This document shows positions 1-12,000 of a stretch of 64,000 nucleotides of DNA, in pieces; the stretch's first letter is position 1; the number at the start of each line of letters is the position of its first letter. The notes below the pieces were generated by a model. The model saw only the letters and a list, made by a program, of their open reading frames with translations. It was not told the DNA's origin and did not search any database. Location of the stretch: positions 62,001 to 126,000 of the forward strand of contig MU270062.1 in NCBI GenBank assembly GCA_021432635.1, written 5' to 3'. The translations under genes were made by a program, and so were the position numbers. The DNA is from Thozetella sp. PMI_491 (lineage: Eukaryota > Ascomycota > Sordariomycetes > Chaetosphaeriales > Chaetosphaeriaceae).

Positions 1-1492
1 CGGAGCGGACAATGCAACGTCGTCAGTGCATACGAGGAGAGATAGAAGTCAACATATTAATGGTCGTCCATAACTCCTTGCGCACTCTCGTATTTTTTCA
101 GGGGTCTCCCGAAGCTATTTGATCGCGGGGTCCGGGCACAATGTCCGTTGCGGTAGTTAATTGGCGGATTCCGCCGGATGGCCGTTCTGCGCGCCACAGT
201 GCAACTCCTCTGACTCGACGCATAGCCACAGCTTCAGCATTAACCACATCATGGAATTATGAGGCCACAGGCGTTAGGGCCGATGCGGGTATCTATAGAT
301 CACGGCTAGAGGTGGCTTAGATCTTGTCTTTATTCTTTTGTTTCGTCAGCCAGCTGTAACCCGACTTTCGGCAAGGAATGGGATTATATTTTACACCAAG
401 CATCATAGGTGACAGATGTCTAGTATCAAATCAAAATAAAAGTTAGTCAACCCTGGCAGCATTGTCTCGACTCGAGGTGCGGGCAAGGGGATCGGTGGAG
501 AAGAGATTACGCACTGACGTAGGAGAAGCGGTAGACATCCCTGGATAGCTGAGAACTCGATCGCGCTCGCCAAACGCCTTCTTTAGAACCCTGATCTTAC
601 CATACGACCGTTATAATTAATGCGACGGACAACTGCAATCACATCTACGACTCACTTGGGGGTTCGACAGGCAACACATACGTGCTGATAGTAGTGATCC
701 CAACCAATGTTTGCTTCACCACAGAGAACCGCCCAGATTACAGGCTCAGAGAAGCTGCACATGTGATTTAGTCATAGCTCCAAGACGAACGACAGAGCCA
801 GAAGCTTTCGGATGTGAATGGCACCGCGTCGCAGAGATTATGGGGATGTAGAAATGATCTTAACGATCCTTTCAATAGCAGCACACCAGTAGCGTTTGTA
901 TCATATACTTGCGGGTATTCTTATTGACTTGGAAGGCGGCTGAAAGTTTCCAGGGGGGGGGTCATCCCAAAGCGCTGCTCTGCTAATAAGGGTTTCAGCT
1001 ATAAGAGTTATAGCCCTAGCGGCCGGCGCTATGCCCTATGCAGCAGCTGGTAACCCTCGAGCCAACACGACGTCACATTCAACGTCGACGTTGACGGTAG
1101 GCCGTTGCCACGCTGATCCATCTTGATAGGATAGTGGAAATTAGTAAACCGAGCACACACTCTAATTGCCGAAACGACGCTTTCGGGGTCTGTGCATCGA
1201 AGTGCCAAGTTCGCCAAGCTAAGGGCAATGACTGGACGAGTCACGGCCAGCCTCACTCACGTGCAGCGCTCGCCGAGGTCTGGCCACAGGAGGCGTTGCG
1301 TTGAGGAAAAGGTAAACGCCGTCAAGATGCGGCGTCAACCTTGTATGGGGCCGTTGAGCGTATATATACCTCGAAGTGCCAGACCTCGTCTCCTAGTAGT
1401 ATCAGCCCCTCTCTCTACGCTTCAGTCCACCTGTCGTCCATTCCCCATCATTCTTTCCGATCGTTAGCGCGAATCCGCAGTACTCAGTCACC
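1..1492. other. Intergenic, no gene recognised
   Basis: No open reading frame here has coding character: the short ones have no recognisable motif and unlike composition. A run of nine G lies near 952-961. The last 130 bases hold the likely promoter of the WSC gene. No tRNA or repeat structure was seen. Confidence 0.6.
1361..1368 (+). promoter_or_regulatory. TATA box of the WSC-domain gene
   Basis: The octamer TATATATA lies about 125 bases before the ATG at 1493 and is followed by a pyrimidine-rich stretch (CTCTCTCTACG, near 1410) typical of a fungal transcription start. Position and sequence only. Confidence 0.5.
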
Positions 1493-2705
1493 ATGAAGCT
1501 GTTCTCGATCTCTCTTCTCTCCGGGCTTCTGGCTCCCCATCTCTGCAGGGGCGCAATTCCAACTAACTCATCGGCAACCACAGCGGTGACCCCGTCGGCT
1601 ACTGTCCCTTCTGGTGTCAAACCCTCCATCGGTGGCTACCGGTACATGTCCTGTTGGACCGAAGGATTGAATATTAGGGCTTTGAGCGGCGCTAGCTTTG
1701 CCTATGATAGCATGACTCTGGAGAGCTGCATGGCGAATTGCTCGACGTACCAATTCTGGGGCACTGAGTATGGTCGTGAATGTGAGCCTATCGTCGATCG
1801 AACACGGTTTTGCCTGCCGACTACTTTCTAACCAGTCTCTCACACCTAGGTTATTGCGGCAATTGGCTTGACAAGTCGAGCAAATCGGCTGTTGCTGGCG
1901 ACTGCAACACTGCCTGTGGAGGTGACGCATCTGAGCTCTGTGGGGGAGGGAATCGCCTTGTTGTGTATTCCACCACTGCACCCCTGACGGCGACACAAGC
2001 TCCGACGCCGACTGCGAAGCCGAACGTCTCAGGATATACTTTCAGGGGATGCTGGGCTGAAGGAGCCTTTGGTCGGGCCCTGAGTGCGCTGAGTTATGCG
2101 GCGGACGATATGACCCTCGAATCGTGCGCCTCCATGTGCGCTTCCTACCCCTATTTTGGCACCGAGTATGGAAGAGAGTGTGAGCTGCCCTCTTCTACCA
2201 CAATTGTGCCCACCTCTTCCCTTCTGGCGAAGACTAAAGCATGCTGACGAACCCGGGTGTTTCAGGCTATTGCGGTTTGGTTCCTGGCGGAGGAAGCTAC
2301 CTAGCTCTGCTCAGTGATTGCGATGCACCTTGCGGTGGTAATTCCGCTGAAATATGCGGTGGCCGGTCCCGTCTGTCTCTGTACTACTCCAACACCGTTC
2401 AAGGGCCATCTGATCCAGTAAAGATAGGGAGCTCGACATACTTCGGCTGCCGCACGGAAGGTTTGGGCGTTCGTGCACTTTCGGGTGCGAGCACCGCGAA
2501 TGCTTCCATGACCCTTGATCTTTGCGCCTCGTTCTGCTCCGGGTTTAAGTATTGGGGCACGGAGTATGGACAAGAGTGTTACTGTGGCAACGCCTTCGGG
2601 TTCGGGTCGATTCCCGCGGGACCCGGGGAGTGTAACATGCCTTGCAGCGGTAACGCTTCCCAGTACTGTGGTGCAGGCCAACGGCTGAACGTTTATTCCA
2701 ACTAA
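1493..2705 (+). CDS. Secreted protein with three WSC domains
   Basis: Three exons, 1493-1781, 1850-2179 and 2266-2705, give 352 residues. The start has a signal peptide (MKLFSISLLSGLLAPHLCRG), followed by a short Ser/Thr-rich linker. Three WSC modules follow, each with the pattern GC.TEG..RALSGAS, MTLE.C...C, .FGTEYG.EC, YCG and C..PCGG..S..CGG..RL.VY. WSC is a Cys-rich, putatively carbohydrate-binding module seen in yeast wall sensors and in fungal secreted oxidases and glucanases. Here no transmembrane segment, GPI tail or catalytic domain follows, so it is most likely a free secreted glycan-binding protein. Introns 1782-1849 and 2180-2265 both start GTGAGC and both split the same Cys codon (TEYGREC) of modules 1 and 2; module 3 has no intron there. 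Splice sites are inferred from frame and the module pattern, and restore the YCG motif in both cases. Confidence 0.88.
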
Positions 2706-3102
2706 GAATGGCCTGCTTAATAAGTAGCGAGTTAGGGCTATATTTCTGTTCTTGGTAGAGTAAAATAACGCTCTCATGGACTCCATTCTGTTGCTGGCCG
2801 AAGCCTATATATGGCCCTCTTCAACGCACTAGCAAGATAGCCGAGATGAGCAAAACTTCTGCCTCCTTGCAGCAAAATCTTGTACCCGTTTATCACCCTG
2901 GCTATAGGTATGTCTTTTGGTAGGCTGTTGGGTAGCAATAAAGCAAATACTTGCATTAATCACTATACCCGCTTATCAAATTGTCTTTCTAGTATCCTTG
3001 CCCGACCTCTGACAGACTCAGGTCTGCGACAAGGAGAGCAGCACCGCAGACTAGAGCGACGAGGGCGAGGATACTCCAGGGTATGATAGATGTACGCTAA
3101 GT
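2706..3102. other. Intergenic, no gene recognised
   Basis: About 400 bases between the convergent ends of the WSC gene and the kinase-like pseudogene. Only 3' untranslated sequence is expected; no structure was recognised. Confidence 0.6.
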
Positions 3103-4713
3103 CTAGAAGCCCATATGGCTCAGTAAGCCGACAAGCTGACTCTCACCCATGTCTCTCAGCGCCTTTCTCTGACCCTCGTCTTGGTTCATCCTCAGAAAGT
3201 CCTCGTTGGTGAGTCTCCAGGGTAGCAAGGAGCCCAACACCTCGTCCACGTCGGCGAGCTTGTCGATCCCCTGGATGGTGCTCGGTCGCTTCACGTCCAG
3301 TCTCTGCAGCTCGTCCTCCCACGCCTTTGCGAGTTCCCAGTCGACGCCAGGGCCGTTGGCAGACGGCACCGGGTCGGGAAGAGGCGAAGGAAATCGGCCG
3401 GTCAGCTTGGCGCCTCGAAGCGCTGCTGCCTCCTTCTCTTCCGGAGTGGCGTCGCCGGACCAGCCGGTCAGCTGGCCGCCGTTGCCGGCGAAGGAGCGGA
3501 AGAACTCGTAGGCAGGGTGTTGGATACTGCTGAAGTCGTAATCGAGGAGCGCCGTGATGCGGCCCGTCGCAGGATCGTAGAGTAAGTTGTCAGAAGCTTT
3601 GGTCGAGCGTCCCGTCAGCGCCGTGGTTGCTAAGTGGTAGACAACGACAAGATGGAAACAGCAACAAGAAAGAGAAGGGTGAACCCACTGAAATCTGCAT
3701 GTGCGATCACCCTATCTTGCTTCGACATCAAGTCGGAGAACTGCGCGGGCAGCCCACGCTCGAGGAAGGCCTCGATGCGCTCTCTAACGCCGTTGGCGTG
3801 CCAGCCGCCCAGGTGCGGGTTCTTGTCGGCCTTGGCGAGTGCTACATTCAGCCGACCGAGGTACGAGTCCTGGAGAGAAGGCCACGGTCCGGAGCCGACG
3901 CTGGCCATGGGCGCGCTGATGATAGCGCCGCTGTTGTCTTCAAACGTCAGGCCGCCTCAGCCCTCGATGCTCTCGGGAAGTGGATAGTCCTGCAGAGCCT
4001 TCAGCATCGTGGCCATCTGGGCCAGGATCCCCTTCTTCTGGTCCAGGGACATGGCTTCACTGAAGCTTGGGCGAGCGGGGCACCAGGCATCCGTTCCTGC
4101 AGGATCCAGCCTAGTTGCTTCCCGCGACCGGCGCCGCCCCAGCCGAAGACGCGGGGAACGATGTTGGGCTCGATGAGGTGGAGAGCGGCCGAGGCCAGCG
4201 TGAGGATGGCGACTTCGTTCTGCACCCGCGTTGCCTGGTGCATGCCCTCTGCATCCGGGTTGCTGAGCAGGAGTATGAACTCCCTCATCCCTGCCGGGAT
4301 GGGGACACAGCCTGGCTCCTGTCTGAGCCCGCATTCCTTACAATCATCTCGAGAGCCACTCGATGGTGGATCGGCCGGAAGGGAGAGACGGTAGACGAAG
4401 TTGTTGTACTTGAAAGGGAAGTCGGGTTCGTACTGGATCGGCGTGATCTCGGTCCATTTTGCTTCCTGTGCATGCGAGGGGATCAGAAATTGGGGCTTGG
4501 GAAGTTCAGGAGGCTAGGCTCAAGCCGACTGCCCACAGCACCTCGCCGCTGCGGGCCGAACGGGTGCTCATACACTCTTGGGGGTGGCAGGGCTGCGGGG
4601 TTGTGGGGTTGGAGATGTAAGCTTACCTCGCTAGACAGACCTAAATGAACCTCTAGTAGTTGCTGGACGTAGTCGAGACGGGCTTGGTAGTTGATATGAT
4701 TGTGAGACGCCAT
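3103..4713 (-). pseudogene. APH-fold kinase (aminoglycoside phosphotransferase family), broken
   Basis: Read on the minus strand, exon 1 is 4713-4627 (MASHNHINYQARLDYVQQ), exon 2 is 4465-3689 and exon 3 is 3596-3103. Both introns (4466-4626, 3597-3688) have good GT-AG ends. The product matches the fungal APH/choline-kinase-like family: an ITPIQYEPDFPFKYNN N-lobe start, LGWILQERMPG hinge, the catalytic loop HADFTSDN (HxDxxxxN) formed exactly across intron 2, and the metal site LLDYDF. Members are putative small-molecule kinases of unknown substrate. Two lesions break it. The frame shifts by one near 4062-4072 (between PGAPLAQ and FSEAMSLDQ). An in-frame TGA at 3957-3959 sits between PLPESIEG and GGLTFEDNSG. 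Everything else stays well conserved, so inactivation is recent, or these are assembly errors. The gene lies next to the RIP island. Confidence 0.75.
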
Positions 4714-5896
4714 GCTTGCTTATTGACTGCACTCGACACTTTGGTTGCCTGTCTGGTGTTTTTTTTGGGCAAAATAATTTCCTCTCTGACTTGTGCACTA
4801 CCCCTGCTTTGTATGACATGACTAACACATGTGACTACTGCCTGGCGCGCATCGACGCCAGACTAAAACATCTTCCCACTCAGCTGGGTGTACCATCCAC
4901 TACACCCATGCGTCGAGATGAAATCCAACCATGTCACGACCGAGTTAAACTATTTCACAGATGATTCTCCTCTAGGACCGGTCGATAACGGCAGGGTAGA
5001 GATGACCAAGCCGCAGAAAGTCCTGGTCCATGTCAAGGTTGACTCTTTGTTGTTGCACAAAGAGGGGAGGTTCCCCCTTTGGCCTATCCTATGTCTAAAG
5101 GTTTAAATAGCGAGCGAGAGTAGGTGTAGGGGTTGTTGGCTGGGTAACTTGAGGTGGTTCGTGCTGTGACAGTAGGTCCCGTCTCTTTGCTCATAGTTGC
5201 CCTCAACTATCATGTCACAAAGGAAAGCAGGGGTATGGCAGCTGAGCGCCAGCCATACCAGCTGAAAGCATGGAAGGCTCGTGAACTCGCTCGGCAAGCT
5301 GCCGATCCACGAACAGGGGATCCAGCTAAGCGAGCAGGTTGTAATGGTCACGAGAGCACCCCTGTTTATGAGAAACAGCGGTCAAGCGAGCAGGGGAAAG
5401 GTGTATATATTAAAGTACGAGCTCCCCTAGTGTAGAGAGGGAGCAAGCAAGTCTTGAACCGTTCCTTTCATGAGAGCTACTGTGTACCCACTCTGTTGTG
5501 ACATATCAGGAATAAGAGTTCTTTAGTGGTGAAAATAGGCTTTTTCGCCTAAGTGGTAGGGTTTCTTTGTTGTCTGGCCATCCTTTTCGTGATGTAAATA
5601 AATCCTGGTGTTTTGATTGGTGGTACGTCAGGGTGGTGTAGGTCTGCCCCCTTTGCCCTAGATTTTCATTCACATTTCGCTGGCTCCCCGCCGTCCCCTC
5701 GTGAAAATTTTCCTTAGGCACTATTATTATAATCCTTTTTTCTCAAAATTCCCTAAGATATAATCACACGCCTTGCTCCTATTAACTCACTACTTCTACT
5801 TTGTTATGCCTCTATAATGCTTAGTATGCTGCTGCTGCTACTGCTAGTGAGGGGACCCCTCTTAGTTTTAAGTTCTATAGGGGGACTATATTAGAA
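4714..5896. other. Intergenic flank of the AT-rich island
   Basis: No coding region recognised. Composition falls gradually toward AT from about 5,450. A (GCTGCT)-type trinucleotide run is present near 5829-5848. A TG-starting, LTR-like stretch begins near 5497 but I could not find its partner or end. Confidence 0.5.
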
Positions 5897-6329
5897 TGTT
5901 ACGACCAAGGCATCAGCCACCTCCCCACGACTGCCAACAAGGCCTAGCGCTTAGGCTTAGCGGTCAGCAAAGGCAGAACCTCTAATAGATGCCTTAGGCA
6001 ACTATATAGATGTTCTACTAATAAGAAAGGATTACCTCTTTAAAGGCTTAGTAGTGATCTAGATCACTAGGTAAGCTAGATTACTAGTACTTCTTAGAGA
6101 AGGTAAGTTATAAAGAGCAACCTAGTATATAAGACTATAGTCTTTACTTAGATAGATTAGTTAGCCTTTGCTTTTTAGTAATTAATCTACTTAGTTTATA
6201 AGCTTAATATTTATATTATTAGATCTTACTCTATATTAATTAATACTTTACTTATCTCTATCCTTTCTACCTTAGAAAAAAACCCTTATATATTAAGAAT
6301 ATTAACCTTAAGATCTTAATATTATAATA
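5897..6329 (+). repeat. LTR copy 1, family A
   Basis: Begins TGTTACGACCAAGGCAT and ends in ..AATATTATAATA, a decayed TATAACA, so the ends were probably the inverted pair TGTTA/TAACA. It is 433 bases long and related along its whole length to 6926-7347 and, inverted, to 7881-8323. Confidence 0.75.
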
Positions 6330-6925
6330 TATTAATTACTCTCTTTTAAAGAATAAGGTAAGTATAATTAATAATATTTTATAATTAAATATATCTAGTA
6401 AAAATATCTTATTTATTAGTAGCTATAACTCTAGTAAGGCTAATAAGAAAAAGGAAAAGGCTCTTACTTAATATAGCCTAGACTAAGAGATAAAAAGATA
6501 TTAATAATAATAGAGATAATACTAAGTATAATAATATAAAAAGAAACCTTATATAAATAAAGAAACTTATTAATAAGTTATATACTAGTATAACCTAAGT
6601 CTTTAAACTTATTAATAAAGTTAATATATTATATATTATTATTAGTATTATTATAACCCTTATTATAAGATATAAAAAACTTAAGCTTAACTTATTATAA
6701 ACCTTTAATAATACTTTTAGACTCTTAAAAAGTTACCTAGCCTAAATAAGAGCTTACTATTATTTTTATACTAATAACTTTTAAAATAAGGCTAAAAAAG
6801 TAGTATATATTACTTTATTCTTTAAAGAAAAAGCCCTAGCTTAGTTTAAACCTTACCTTAGAGAGTTTTTTAAAAAAAGACTTACTTATATATTATATTT
6901 AAAAACTTAGAATATATTTGCCTTT
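6330..6925 (+). mobile_element. Gag fragment of family A retroelement
   Basis: Follows LTR copy 1 directly. Translated through RIP stops it resembles a Ty3/gypsy Gag core: a VVYITLFFKEKALA stretch, then a TAG where families usually have Trp, then FKPYLREF. Bases 6330-6854 match 7348-7880 in inverted orientation; 6855-6925 have no partner here. It is bounded by another LTR copy after only 596 bases, so most of the element is missing. Confidence 0.6.
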
Positions 6926-7347
6926 TATTACGATCAAGGCATTAGCTACCTCTACCCAACTATTAATAAGGCCTAGCACTTAGACCTAGTGGTTAATTAT
7001 AATAGAACTTCTAAGGAATACCTTAGGCACCTATATAGGTGCCCTACTAATTAGGAAGTAATTGTAAGGCTTGGTAGTGATTATTATAAGCATGATTGAA
7101 ACAACTGTTAATAATTACCACGATCTATAAAGAGTAATCTAGTATATAAAACCATAGTCTTTACCTAGATAGATTAGTTAGCCTTTACTCTTTAGTAATT
7201 AATCTACTTAGTTTATAAGCTTAATGCTTATATTATTAGATCTTACCTTTTATTGATTGATACTCTACTTATCTCTATCTTCCCTACCCTAAGAAAGAAC
7301 TCCCTATATATTTAGAATATTAACCTTAAGATCTTAGTGTTATAATA
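6926..7347 (+). repeat. LTR copy 2, family A
   Basis: Direct repeat of LTR copy 1, about 422 bases, beginning TATTACGATCAAGGCATT (decayed TGTTACGACC) and ending ..TTAGTGTTATAATA. It sits at the centre of the palindrome. The five bases outside copy 1 (5892-5896) and copy 2 (7348-7352) do not match, so the pair is not a simple insertion. Confidence 0.7.
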
Positions 7348-7880
7348 AGGGTTTAAACTAGGCTAGTGTTTTTCCCTTAAGAAATAAAGTAGTATATACT
7401 ATCTTTTTAGCTTTGTTTTAAAAGTTATTATTATAAAAGTAGTAGTAAGCTTTTATTTAGGCTAGGTAGCTATTTAATTATCTAAAGGTGTTATTAAAGG
7501 TTTATAGTAGGTTAAGCTTAAGCTTTTTATATCTTACTATAAGGGTTATAATAATATTAATAGCAGCATATAATAAGTTAACTTTATTAATAAGTTTAGG
7601 GACTTAGTGTGCTTTATCACAGACTTTTTTTAAGATTTTAGCTATTTTATTAAAGTCACTCTTAAGCTTTCTATAGGTGTGGTTAGTATTGTCTCTATTA
7701 TTTTTTTCTTATGTCTTTTATTTCTTAATTAAGGCTATATTAAGCTAAGGCCTTGTTTTTGCTTTTGTTAGACTTGCTAGAGTTGTAGCTACTAGTAGAT
7801 AGGGTGTTTTTACTAGATATATTAACTATAAAATATTATTAATTATACTTATCTTAACCTTTAAAAGAAAGTAATTAATA
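7348..7880 (-). mobile_element. Inverted gag fragment of family A retroelement
   Basis: The reverse complement aligns with 6330-6854 for its whole length, with mostly transition differences. It is the internal part that follows LTR copy 3 on the minus strand and stops abruptly at the edge of LTR copy 2. Confidence 0.65.
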
Positions 7881-8323
7881 TATTATAACACTAAGATCTT
7901 AAGGTTAGTATTCTTAATACTTAGGGGTTTTTTTTCCTAAGATAGGGAGGGTAGAGACAAGTAGAGTATTAATCAACGTAAGATAAGATCTAATAATATA
8001 AGTATTAAGCTTATAAACAAAGTAGATTAATTATTAAAGAGTAAAGGCTAACTAATCTATTTAGGTAGAGACTATAGTCTTATATATTAAATAGCTCTTT
8101 ATAGCTTACTTTAGATTGTTAAAGTCCTAGAGCTCCTAGGTAAGCCAGGAGCTTTAGGCTTATTAAGAGCTAGGCGCTTCGTAGTGATCCTTCCTGATTA
8201 GTAGGACATCTATATAGGTGTTTAAGGCATCTACTAGGGGTTTTACCTGTTATAACTGCTTATAGCTAAGCGCTAAGCCGTGTTGATAGTCACAGGGAGG
8301 TAGCTAATACCTTAGTCGTAACA
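7881..8323 (-). repeat. LTR copy 3, family A, inverted
   Basis: The reverse complement starts TGTTACGACTAAGG and ends ..TTAGTGTTATAATA, 443 bases. With 7348-7880 it forms the right arm of the palindrome whose left arm is 5897-6854. Confidence 0.7.
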
Positions 8324-8755
8324 CTAATATATCTTATATTAAGATAAAGAAAATAAGGATTTTTTTTACCTTTAAAGTGTAAAGAATAACCTAGCTTTTT
8401 ATCTCTTAATTAATAGCTTTATTACTCTTATTTTAAATAGAATTATAGTTTTAAATAATAAAAATCTTACTAATAGTTTAAAGTAGAGATATAAAACTAA
8501 GTTATACTAATAATAAGGGCGATAAAAATAAGGGAGGGTAAGAAATAATTAACTAAAAAAACTAAGGTGTTTATTCTTTTTAGAATAATAGTCTTATCTA
8601 TTTAAGTTAAGAAAGTAAATATTTAATAGTTAATCTATTCTTTACCTATTAAAATACTCTTTATTAATACTTATTATACTACTTTATATAGATTATAATA
8701 TATAAGAGAAAAGCTTAAGAATAATAGTAGATAATATATTTTAAAAGCTAGAGCC

Positions 8756-9064
8756 TATAATAGGCTATGCCTAAATAATAGCCTTATTAACGCTTAGCTG
8801 CCTCTAATTAGAGCTAGTACTAGCCTGCTAAAGGGTTAAGGTTCCCTATTAGACACTATAAGCCCTAAATAGGGAAGTTATCCCTTACTTACTACTATCC
8901 CTAGTGAAGCTGTTACTATATTAATAACTACCTGTCTACTCTTAGTTACCCCTAATCAGAGCTCCTATAATATAGTTTAGCTGCTTTTTTTTCTTTTCTC
9001 CTTAGATTTATTATACTTGTTAAATAGGCTATAGCTAGTTAAATAAACTCTTTAAACCCTTATA
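8756..9064 (+). repeat. 5' LTR of the chromovirus
   Basis: 309 bases, TATAATAGGCTATGCC at the start and CCCTTATA at the end; the first and last dinucleotides are the RIP products expected from TG and CA. It aligns with the 3' LTR without gaps, and the differences I saw are transitions. Confidence 0.85.
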
Positions 9065-12000
9065 TTATAGTAAATCTCTTCTTCTTAGGGCAGAGATTAA
9101 GCTATAATTAAAAGGAAAGATATACCTGTTCTGTATAACTGCTTTAGGGCTAATAATAGCCAGTTATAAATAATAAAGCTAGGGAAGCTCCCTAACCTAG
9201 ACCTCCTAGCTTATAATATAAATATTAACTAAGATAGCCTCTTGCCTAGAGATACTTTAAGCTGATCAGACTATTAAGAAAAAGTACTACTAATTATAGA
9301 TATAATATATTTATAAGAACCTAGTATAGTTATATACCTTATAACTAATATCTCTTTTATTTATACTTAAAGTAATATTAATTCCCTTTACGTGTTAAAT
9401 ATTACCTATACTATTGATTAATAGTCCTAAGAGAAAGATAACCCTTTTAAACCCTTCTTGGTTTAATAGTAACTAAAGCTAATTTAAAGTTTAAAGCCTT
9501 AAGATAAAAGGGAAGCTATATATTAATAGTAAAATTATTAGATTAGGGTAGGACTAGTTTTTATATATCTTTACCTGATTAAAGAAGAGTACTTAAAAAA
9601 TAATAATAGCTTTTTATTATACTAGAAGGGGTGATTAAAGTTATTTACCTACTAAGTTTATAGAGTATTTAAAGAGTAACTATAAAGACCTTAATACCTA
9701 AGAAAGGACAATAGATTATCTCTATACCCTTTAATAAAAAAAGGTTAAAAGTGTTTTAACCTTTATCTTAAAGTTTAAGAGAATATTAACTAAAAATAAA
9801 GGCAGGACTTAGCTTAATTAAATTAAGATTAACTACTTTAAGGAAGCTATTAATCTTAAAGTATTAAACTATTTAATTAGTTATTCTTAATTTATTATAT
9901 ATATAGAGTTTATTAATAACCTTTAAACTATTAGTTCTTAATTAGATAGCCTTAAATATACTATTAAGAGGATAAATTACTTATATAGTAAAAATACCTA
10001 AGAGCCTAAATACTAAGTAGTACTTATAATAAAAAGCTAGCTAACTAACCTAATTAAGATAAACTAAGAACTAACTTATATAAACTAGGCTTTAATTAAA
10101 AAAAGGGATATATAACTAGTTAGAAGAGTTAATTAACTCTTTTAAGAAGAAATAAAAGCCTATTATTATAAGAGATATTACTTTTATTATAAAAGAGTAA
10201 GGTATTACTTTTCTTACTGTTATTTACTTTTTACTTAGAGACTAAATAACTCTTATTAGCTAATAAAAAAGTAAGTAAAGGTTAAAAAGGTAATCCTAGT
10301 ATATAAAGATAAAGAGAGTAATAGTATTAGTTTAGACTAAGAAGACCTATAAAAGTCTGTTAAGTTAAGAAAAGAATAGCTTTTAGTAAAAAGTATTATT
10401 AAGAGCTTAACTAATTAAAAACTAGTTAGAAAAAAGTAGAAAAAGAGATAGACTATAAAAGATTTTATATTAATATAGGTATTAATAAAGTATATTATAC
10501 TTATACCTTTATAAACTTAGATTATAGTGCTTATAAGACTATTTTAAAACGCCTAGCTAACTAGTTATAACTATAATATATATAAATTAGGCTATAAAGC
10601 TTAAAATAGGTTATTATTTTTATAGAGAAAGCTATCTTAAAAGTAGCTTATATTAATGTTAATATTAATAGGTATTAAAGGCTATAAACCTTTTTTTATA
10701 TTATTTCTAACTAGGATAAAAATATTATTTTAAGCCTACCTTAGATAGAAAAAAAGAATATAATCTTTTACTTTACTTATAAAAACCTAAGAATAAAAAC
10801 ACTAGGTATTATAGTTTAATAGTATTATCTATAATAATTAATACTTAAAAATATAAGCTAATAGACTATTATTATCTTCTTAGCCCTAATTAAAAGAGTA
10901 TAAAAGACTAAGAACCTTATAATATAAGTATTTATAGCTAGCCTATATAATATTAAAAAAGTATTAGTGAAAAAACCCTTATTAACCCTATTAATAAGTT
11001 GCCTATATATTACTACTAAGTCTTAGATATTTTTAATTAAAAAAAAGCTGATTAGCTACTTTTATACTAGGTAGGAGCTAACTATTAGATCTAAATTAAA
11101 AAAGATAATTAAGGCAGAGAAAAAACACCTTTATAAAAGCTGTTATATAATATATCTAGGAAAGAGTTTTTAGTGTTATAAAAATATTTATTAAGCTATT
11201 AGATAAGAGTTTTATATAGGCTAGCTACTCTTTTATATTAGCCCTTATCCTATTTATTACTAAGCTAAGAAAGGGCCTTTATTTTTATATAGACTATTAG
11301 AAGTTAAATAAGATTATAAGAAAGGATTATTACCCTTTCCCCTTAATTATAAAGACCTTATACTTTTTATTAACAGCCTACTAATTTATTAAGGTTAATA
11401 TAATTATAGCCTTTTATAAAATTAGAATTATTAAAGGAGATAAGTAAAAGACTATATTTTAGACCTAGTATAGCCTATTTAAATAATTTATTATATTATT
11501 TAGCCTAATTAAAGCTTTTACTATATTTTAATAGTATATAAACTAGATAATTAAAGAGTTTACTAACTTTTATACTACTTATATTAATAATGTTTTTATT
11601 TATACTAATAACTTTTTAAAGGACTACTAATTAAAAGTCTTTTAAGTAATTAAAAAGCTATAAAATACTAGCCTTTAGCTAGATATAGATAAAAATAAGT
11701 TTAAAACTATTAGTGTAAAATACCTTAGTTTTATAATAAAAGCTAGAAAGAAGGTTAAAGTCAACCCTAAAAAGATTACTATTATCTATTAATAAGAAGT
11801 CCCCTGATTAATATAAGGCATTAAAAGCTTCCTAGGGTTTATAAACTATTACTAAGAGTTTATATTAAAGTTCTCCTATATTATAGCTCCTCTTATTATA
11901 TTAACTAGAAAGGATATAATCTTTACCTAGTTTAACCCTTATTAAAAGGTTTTTAACCAGTTATAAAACCTTTTAATTATAGCTTTTATATTAGTATAAT

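Noticed and set aside
3627-4394. Plus-strand ORF of 255 codons
   Set aside because: Antisense shadow of the APH-fold gene, which has clear family motifs on the minus strand.
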